Shown here piece after piece: positions 15,038 to 18,987 of a stretch of DNA of 18,987 nucleotides. The DNA comes from DATJJW01 sp035491935 (lineage in GTDB: Bacteria > Pseudomonadota > Alphaproteobacteria > ATCC43930 > CGMCC-115725). The notes beneath the pieces were generated by a model that did no database searches, was not told where the DNA came from, and was given only the letters and a program-made list of their open reading frames with translations. Both the position numbers and the translations under genes were made by a program. Each line of letters opens with the position of its first letter. Positions within the stretch are counted from its first letter, which is position 1. The DNA is taken from assembly GCA_035491935.1 (NCBI GenBank), contig DATJJW010000063.1, positions 1 to 18,987 of the forward strand, read 5' to 3'.

Positions 15038-15645
15038 CGCCGTCTTACAGCCGGGGCAGGAGGAAGTTGGGGCCGGAGGCCATCGTCGATCGTCTGTCGG
15101 AGCCGGGCCAGTGCCGATCTCAGGCGCGACTTCACGGTACCGAGCGGCAGGGAACGCTCCACGGCAATGTCACCATGGGCCTTGCCCTGATAGTAAGCCA
15201 TCCGGATCAGCTCCGCCTGCTCCGGCGGGAGGGTCGAGAGCGCCAGCTGCAGATGATGTTGCTGCTCGATCTTCTCCACCGCCTCATCGCCGGTCTCCGG
15301 CGTATCCGGCCACAGGCTCGGGTCGTGCTCGTCGAGCAGCGGCCGGGTTTCCTCACGCATATGGTCGATGCAGCGATTGCGGGCGATGGTGAAGACCCAG
15401 GTGGTCATGGTGGCGCGTGCCGGGTCGAAGGTGCCGGCGCGACGCCAGACGGCGAGCATCGCTTCCTGCGCGATCTCCTCGGCCAGACCCGGATTGCCGG
15501 TCCAACGGACGAGATAGGCTTTGACCTTGGGCGCCAGCAGGCGGAACAGCTCGGCAAAGGCCGTACGGTCCTGCCTGTCGGCGATACGCGTCATCAGATG
15601 GTCGAGATGGCTCAAGCCATCCGGTCTCGGGATTGAAATGTCCAT
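15025..15645 (-). CDS. ECF-type RNA polymerase sigma factor
   Basis: A 206-residue sigma-70 family factor with only regions 2 and 4. Region 2 is AFAELFRLLAPKVKAYLVRWTGNPGLAEEIAQEAMLAVWRRAGTFDPARATMTTWVFTIARNRCIDHMR. Region 4 is LSTLPPEQAELIRMAYYQGKAHGDIAVERSLPLGTVKSRLRSALARLR, with its helix-turn-helix. The sequence resembles the RpoE/ChrR-linked and RskA-linked ECF groups. In those groups an anti-sigma gene normally follows; here the next gene is an asparaginase, so the factor looks orphaned. I chose the ATG at 15645. An in-frame TTG at 15660 adds 5 residues and has no ribosome site. It is divergent from rlmN across about 200 bp. Confidence 0.92.
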   Translation of the reverse strand: MDISIPRPDGLSHLDHLMTRIADRQDRTAFAELFRLLAPKVKAYLVRWTGNPGLAEEIAQEAMLAVWRRAGTFDPARATMTTWVFTIARNRCIDHMREETRPLLDEHDPSLWPDTPETGDEAVEKIEQQHHLQLALSTLPPEQAELIRMAYYQGKAHGDIAVERSLPLGTVKSRLRSALARLRQTIDDGLRPQLPPAPAVRRRMPA

Positions 15646-15859
15646 CTTCGTCGAACTCAAGAGCCGGAGTGGGGCGGGAAAATCCTGTCGCTGCCGGTTG
15701 AGTCGATCTTTGGCTGCAATTATTAACTGTGGCCTGAAAATGGCGCAGCCTGGCGAGGCGGACCGATATTCGCGTCCCGCGTCCCGCTCAGACCTGCCCC
15801 AGCCGAAAACCTGGTTCGCGTAAGGGAACCGTCAGGCTATAAGATGGCGGGAGATACCC
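15646..15859. promoter_or_regulatory. Divergent promoter region of the sigma factor and rlmN genes
   Basis: No gene is seen here. A TATAAG box at 15838-15843 with TTCGCG 17 bp upstream is a candidate rlmN promoter. An A/T-rich patch at 15717-15728 (GCAATTATTAAC) may serve the sigma gene on the other strand. The GGAAC at 15825-15829 resembles an ECF -35 element, but no clear partner -10 is seen. Confidence 0.3.
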
Positions 15860-17050
15860 ATGGCATCTCATTGCTTTTTGTCTCCGGAGGCACCGTTGGA
15901 CGCCAGCCTGGCGCAGGACCGCACGACCGATACCCGTACCGACCTCGTCGGCCTTACCCGCGATGAGCTGGTCGAGGTACTCGGGCTGTCCGGCGGCGAA
16001 CGGTTCCGGGCACGCCAGCTCTGGCACTGGATCTATGCGCGTGGCGTCAGCGATTTCGCTGCCATGACCACGCTATCCAAGGATTTCCGTGCGCGCCTGG
16101 CCCAGGATTTCGTCGTCGGCCGGCCCGCAATCACCCGCGACCTGCAATCGGTCGACGGCACGCGCAAATGGCTGCTGAAGTTCCCCGATGGACAGGAGGT
16201 GGAGAGCGTCCACATCCCGGAGGAGGATCGCGGCACGCTCTGCGTCTCCAGCCAGGTGGGCTGCACACTGACCTGCAAGTTCTGCCATACCGGCACGCAG
16301 GTATTGGTGCGCAACCTGGGCGCTGCCGAGATCGTCGCGCAGATCATGAATGCGCGCGATCATCTGGAGGAGTGGCCGACCGCGGCCAACCCGCAGAAAC
16401 TGGCCGAGGATCGCCAGCTCACCAACATCGTGATGATGGGGATGGGCGAGCCGCTCTATAATTACGACAATGTCGCCAAGGCGCTCCGCATCGTCATGGA
16501 CAATGAGGGGCTGTCGCTGTCGAAGCGGCGCATCACGCTGTCCACCGCGGGCGTCGTGCCGATGATGAAGCGTTGCGGCGAGGAACTGGGCGTCAACCTC
16601 GCGGTCTCGCTGCATGCGGTCACCGACGAGCTGCGCGACGTCATCGTGCCGATCAACAAGAAATATCCGATCGCCGAACTGTTGGACGCCTGCCGGACAT
16701 ATCCGGGTTCGAGCAATGCGCGGCGCATCACCTTCGAATACGTCATGCTGAAGGGCGTCAACGACAGCCCGGCCGAAGCGCGCGAGCTGGTCCGGCTGCT
16801 CGACGGCATCCCGGCCAAGGTCAACCTGATCCCGTTCAACCCCTGGCCGGGCGCGCCCTACGAGTGCTCCAGCCACAAGGCGATCCAGGTCTTCGCCGAT
16901 ATCGTCAATGCGGCGGGATACTCCTCGCCGGTGCGGGCGCCGCGTGGCCGTGACATTCTCGCCGCCTGTGGCCAGCTCAAATCCGACAGTATCCGCCAGC
17001 GCCGGAACGCGGCGGCGGCAGCGGCTGAGCAGACGCCCTCCGAGGCCTGA
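15860..17050 (+). CDS. rlmN: Dual-specificity rRNA/tRNA (adenine-C2)-methyltransferase RlmN
   Basis: A 396-residue radical SAM enzyme that methylates C2 of A2503 in 23S rRNA and A37 in some tRNAs. The cluster motif CTLTCKFC (C135, C139, C142) and the methyl-carrying cysteine C370 in RGRDILAACGQLKSD are present, as are GMGEPLYNYDNV, LSTAGVVP, LAVSLHA and RITFEYVMLKGVND. The C-terminal tail (RQRRNAAAAAAEQTPSEA) is an unconserved extension. The start is not certain. The ATG at 15860 has GGGAG 5 bases upstream, but an in-frame TTG at 15896 has an excellent GGAGG site and would begin MDASLAQDR (384 residues). The candidate -10 box at 15838 leaves almost no leader for the ATG start. Downstream, 100 bp separate it from the small carrier-like gene. 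Confidence 0.96.
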   Translation: MASHCFLSPEAPLDASLAQDRTTDTRTDLVGLTRDELVEVLGLSGGERFRARQLWHWIYARGVSDFAAMTTLSKDFRARLAQDFVVGRPAITRDLQSVDGTRKWLLKFPDGQEVESVHIPEEDRGTLCVSSQVGCTLTCKFCHTGTQVLVRNLGAAEIVAQIMNARDHLEEWPTAANPQKLAEDRQLTNIVMMGMGEPLYNYDNVAKALRIVMDNEGLSLSKRRITLSTAGVVPMMKRCGEELGVNLAVSLHAVTDELRDVIVPINKKYPIAELLDACRTYPGSSNARRITFEYVMLKGVNDSPAEARELVRLLDGIPAKVNLIPFNPWPGAPYECSSHKAIQVFADIVNAAGYSSPVRAPRGRDILAACGQLKSDSIRQRRNAAAAAAEQTPSEA

Positions 17051-17085
17051 ACCGCTGCCCTCATAGGGCGGCCCGTGTCGTTACG

Positions 17086-17100
17086 TTAATAGCTCCGTAA
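17086..17100 (+). promoter_or_regulatory. CtrA-like site and A/T-rich promoter upstream of the carrier-like gene
   Basis: TTAA-N7-GTAA matches seven of the eight specified bases of the alphaproteobacterial CtrA box (TTAA-N7-TTAA). It is followed by A/T-rich DNA with the palindrome TTAGC-G-GCTAA at 17105-17115, 52-66 bp before the next start. Short A/T motifs occur by chance, so this is tentative. Confidence 0.25.
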
Positions 17101-17151
17101 AAATTAGCGGCTAAAAACGAAGTCCGTTTCGCTCGGACCCGGCACCTTCTC

Positions 17152-17499
17152 ATGACGGCTTCGACTGCCGACATCACCAACTGGATGCATATGTTTCGCT
17201 GGATCGTGAAGCTGATCCGCGACGAATATGGCATTGAGGAAAGCCGCCTCACCCGCACGGCGGTGCTGGAGAAGGACATCGGCCTCAGCATCGAGAATGT
17301 CGAGCGCGTGCTGGAATATATCAGCGATGGTTTCCAGATCCGCTTCCCCGACGGCACGCTCGACGAGGTGCTGCGGCTGGAGGAGCTGTGCCTGCTGGCC
17401 GCCTGGCTGAAGGGGCTCTACAAGCAGCCGCCTTTCATCGGTGCGGCGTTTGCGGAGAATTGCCGCAGCCTCAATCCGGGAGCCGGCGCCGAAGCCTAG
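17152..17499 (+). CDS. Small acyl-carrier-protein-like protein of unknown function
   Basis: A 115-residue protein. Residues 13-90 look like a four-helix carrier fold: helix FRWIVKLIRDEYGI, loop with TRTAVLEKDIGLS, helix IENVERVLEYISDGFQI, and helix EVLRLEELCLLAAWLKGL. The stretch DIGLSIENVERVLEYI resembles the LGADSLDTVELV region around the phosphopantetheine serine of ACP, placing S46 near that position, but the D-S-L motif itself is absent. DUF1493-type proteins show similar patterns. I therefore read it as carrier-like, with an open question whether it is modified. No fatty-acid or peptide synthesis gene is adjacent. No good ribosome site precedes the ATG at 17152; ATG codons at residues 12 and 14 are alternatives. 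Composition matches its neighbours. Confidence 0.7.
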   Translation: MTASTADITNWMHMFRWIVKLIRDEYGIEESRLTRTAVLEKDIGLSIENVERVLEYISDGFQIRFPDGTLDEVLRLEELCLLAAWLKGLYKQPPFIGAAFAENCRSLNPGAGAEA

Positions 17500-17615
17500 A
17501 TTGTTTCATCAGTCTACTCTGGCGGCCGCCTAGCGGCGATTTCCTGCGCTCAGATGCAAAGCACTCGCCATACGACTCATCGGAGCGATTTCGGAAGCAA
17601 GTCTCTCAAGGCCGA

Positions 17616-18626
17616 CTATCTCAGCCGATCGATCCGGGTGATCGCGATATCCAGCACACCTTCCAGCCGCATGCGGTCGCTGGGCTTCAGCGCCATGGCG
17701 GCATCGGCCTGGGCACCGCCGTAATCGCCCATCAGGTGCAGGCAGCCGATCGCGGCATAGAGCCAGAAGCTGGCATCCGCTTCACTGCCGGAGAGTGCCA
17801 GCCAGGCCTCCGCCAGCTTGCCGGAATGGCCGGCATTCAGCAGATCGACCAGCGCGAAGGCGGGCACGACCCGGCCGTCGCCGCGGAAGAAGCGGCCGGT
17901 GTCGGTGATGCCGGTGAGCTGGCCGCTTTCGGTCACCACCGCCTCCGACAGGAGCCGCCCGACCATGAACAGCGTGGCCGGGATGTGGTCGAGCAGGTCG
18001 ACAAGCCGGGTGAGCCGCGCCTCGACCCGGTCGGCAACCGAGGCCGGTATGAGTCCAGCCAGCTCGATCCGGTGGCGGGAATGACGCAGCGAGACCGCCA
18101 GCACCTCGGACCAGCGCAATTTGGGACCGGGACGATTGTCCGGCCCATGGGCCAAGCCCGGCTGTGCCGGTGCAGGCTCGATGGCGGCGATCAGCGCCTG
18201 CATGTCGGCGAGGCGGCCGGCCAATACGCCCTGTGCCGGCAGGCTGAGCCGGGAGAAGATCTGGCCCAGGCGCTTGCCCGGCATATGCTCCAGTACGATC
18301 GAGGAGAATTCGGACTGGCCGTCGAAGGCCAGCACCCGCGGCACGGGCACGCCCGCCTCGTTCAGTCGGTCGATCCAAGCCTTGGTATGGCACAGCGCCG
18401 CACGGCCCTCGGGCGGGGCGATGCGCACCACCGCGCGCCGCCCATCTGTCATCAGCGTGTCGAAGACATAGGCGTGGTGCAGGTTGCGCTGTTGGCGCAC
18501 GCCCGAAACACCGCCGCCCAAAGCCGCTTCGACGATGGCGGCGGCCAGGAAGGCATTGGGGCCAACTTCGAGTGAAGCGGCGGTGTCGATCTCGCTGGTG
18601 CGTCGTGCCGCCGCCTCGTCACGCAT
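17616..18626 (-). CDS. Phosphotransferase-fold (APH-like) protein with degenerate catalytic loop
   Basis: A 336-residue protein with the layout of aminoglycoside phosphotransferase-like enzymes. It has an N-lobe with RAVVRIAPPEG (64-74), helix HTKAWIDRLNEAGVPVPRVLAFDG and hinge SSIVLEHMPGKRLGQIF, then a helical C-lobe. The expected catalytic loop H-G-D-x-x-x-x-N is replaced by V222-G-R224-L-L-S-E-A229, so the catalytic base and the metal-binding Asn are absent. The later metal Asp seems kept (D242 in GITDTGRFFRGD). It is therefore probably a pseudokinase or a binding protein. The start has a GAGGT ribosome site. It lies 107 bp downstream of, and on the same strand as, trcR. The substrate or partner is unknown. 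Confidence 0.75.
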   Translation of the reverse strand: MRDEAAARRTSEIDTAASLEVGPNAFLAAAIVEAALGGGVSGVRQQRNLHHAYVFDTLMTDGRRAVVRIAPPEGRAALCHTKAWIDRLNEAGVPVPRVLAFDGQSEFSSIVLEHMPGKRLGQIFSRLSLPAQGVLAGRLADMQALIAAIEPAPAQPGLAHGPDNRPGPKLRWSEVLAVSLRHSRHRIELAGLIPASVADRVEARLTRLVDLLDHIPATLFMVGRLLSEAVVTESGQLTGITDTGRFFRGDGRVVPAFALVDLLNAGHSGKLAEAWLALSGSEADASFWLYAAIGCLHLMGDYGGAQADAAMALKPSDRMRLEGVLDIAITRIDRLR

Positions 18627-18733
18627 ATCGGGCTACCTCGGTCCTGCGCCGGGCAAGGCTGCCCCGCGGTGTGCGGAAAGATGCGATGCGGGGCATGGCG
18701 GCGAAGAGCATGGCGGGCGAGACGCAGGCCGGC

Positions 18734-18987
18734 TCAGACCTCTTCGTTCACTTCCGGCTGTTCGGCCAGGACGGCATGCGGATTGGTCCGGCGGGCATGG
18801 ATGATCGCGGCCTCCAGATCCGGCGCGCTGCACAGGCCCAGGCTGACCGGGTTGCGCGGCTTGATGTTCGGCGTGTTCCAATGGCTGCGGTCGCGGATCG
18901 AGGCGATGGTCGGCTTGGTCGTGCCAAGCAGGCGCGAAATCTGCGCGTCCGACAGCTCAGGATGGTTGCGCACCAGCCGGGGCGTTG
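18734..18987 (-). CDS. trcR: Cell cycle transcriptional regulator TrcR (DUF1013), C-terminal part
   Basis: The last 83 or so residues of a DUF1013 protein, open to the right window edge. The diagnostic stretch is LVRNHPELSDAQISRLLGTTKPTIASIRDRSHWNTPNIKPRNPVSLGLCS, a helix-turn-helix block ending in a short acidic tail (EQPEVNEEV). TrcR/DUF1013 is restricted to alphaproteobacteria. In Caulobacter it is described as a cell-cycle regulator, and full proteins are usually over 200 residues, so about 130-150 N-terminal residues lie outside the window. It supports the taxonomic reading. It is followed on the same strand by the phosphotransferase-fold gene. Confidence 0.88.
   Translation of the reverse strand, partial: TPRLVRNHPELSDAQISRLLGTTKPTIASIRDRSHWNTPNIKPRNPVSLGLCSAPDLEAAIIHARRTNPHAVLAEQPEVNEEV

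Noticed and set aside
17388..18575. 395-residue + strand open reading frame
   Set aside because: It is antisense to the phosphotransferase-fold gene and overlaps the end of the carrier-like gene. Its Gln/Arg/Gly-rich composition indicates a shadow frame.
1..18987. Mobile element, defence system or CRISPR array
   Set aside because: No transposase, integrase, terminal repeats, spaced repeat array or defence-type domain was seen, and base composition is even apart from short promoter regions.

Overview
The window is about 19 kb of GC-rich, densely packed bacterial chromosome. Gene content points to an alphaproteobacterium, probably of the Rhodospirillales type. The evidence is a TrcR/DUF1013 cell-cycle regulator at the right edge, a Rhizobium-type class III asparaginase, a short stand-alone PhoH ATPase, an HxlR regulator and a single-protein REC-EAL response regulator. 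The genus cannot be told from the sequence. There are no rRNA or tRNA genes, no insertion sequences, no phage genes and no CRISPR array. Almost all the content is ordinary chromosomal housekeeping and regulatory genes.

Left part (1-5695). The first ~135 bases encode a fragment of a PAS-domain sensor on the + strand. It stops abruptly where the 3' end of a large FtsX-type ABC permease on the - strand begins; both genes are cut at the same point. The permease (ybbP-like) overlaps its ATPase (ybbA-like) by an ATGA. Divergent from them is a + strand run of tesA-like SGNH esterase, tas-like aldo/keto reductase and thpR RNA phosphodiesterase, with only 20-35 bp between genes. The tesA/ybbA/ybbP divergence is the same as in E. 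coli.

Middle part (5696-12900). A pterin dehydratase (phhB) is divergent from a small zincin metallopeptidase. An aromatic-acid-type MFS transporter with a TTG start converges on a MscS-type channel across a 15-bp hairpin. A REC-EAL c-di-GMP phosphodiesterase and an HxlR-uracil-DNA glycosylase pair follow on the - strand. A class III sirtuin (cobB) diverges from hxlR and ends at a strong bidirectional terminator shared with phoH.

Right part (12900-18987). phoH is preceded by a 295-bp spacer with a textbook intrinsic terminator on its own strand, possibly the 3' end of a small RNA or of the asparaginase transcript. The class III asparaginase lies downstream of an ECF sigma factor that has no anti-sigma gene beside it, and two tandem palindromes sit in the short gap. 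rlmN is divergent from the sigma gene. It is followed by a small acyl-carrier-like protein of unknown role, a phosphotransferase-fold protein that has lost the catalytic loop, and the C-terminal part of trcR running off the edge.

I did not find a clearly new multi-gene system. The observations most worth checking are the chimeric left junction, the candidate small RNA upstream of phoH, the pseudokinase next to trcR, the orphan carrier-like protein, and the palindromes between the sigma factor and the asparaginase.
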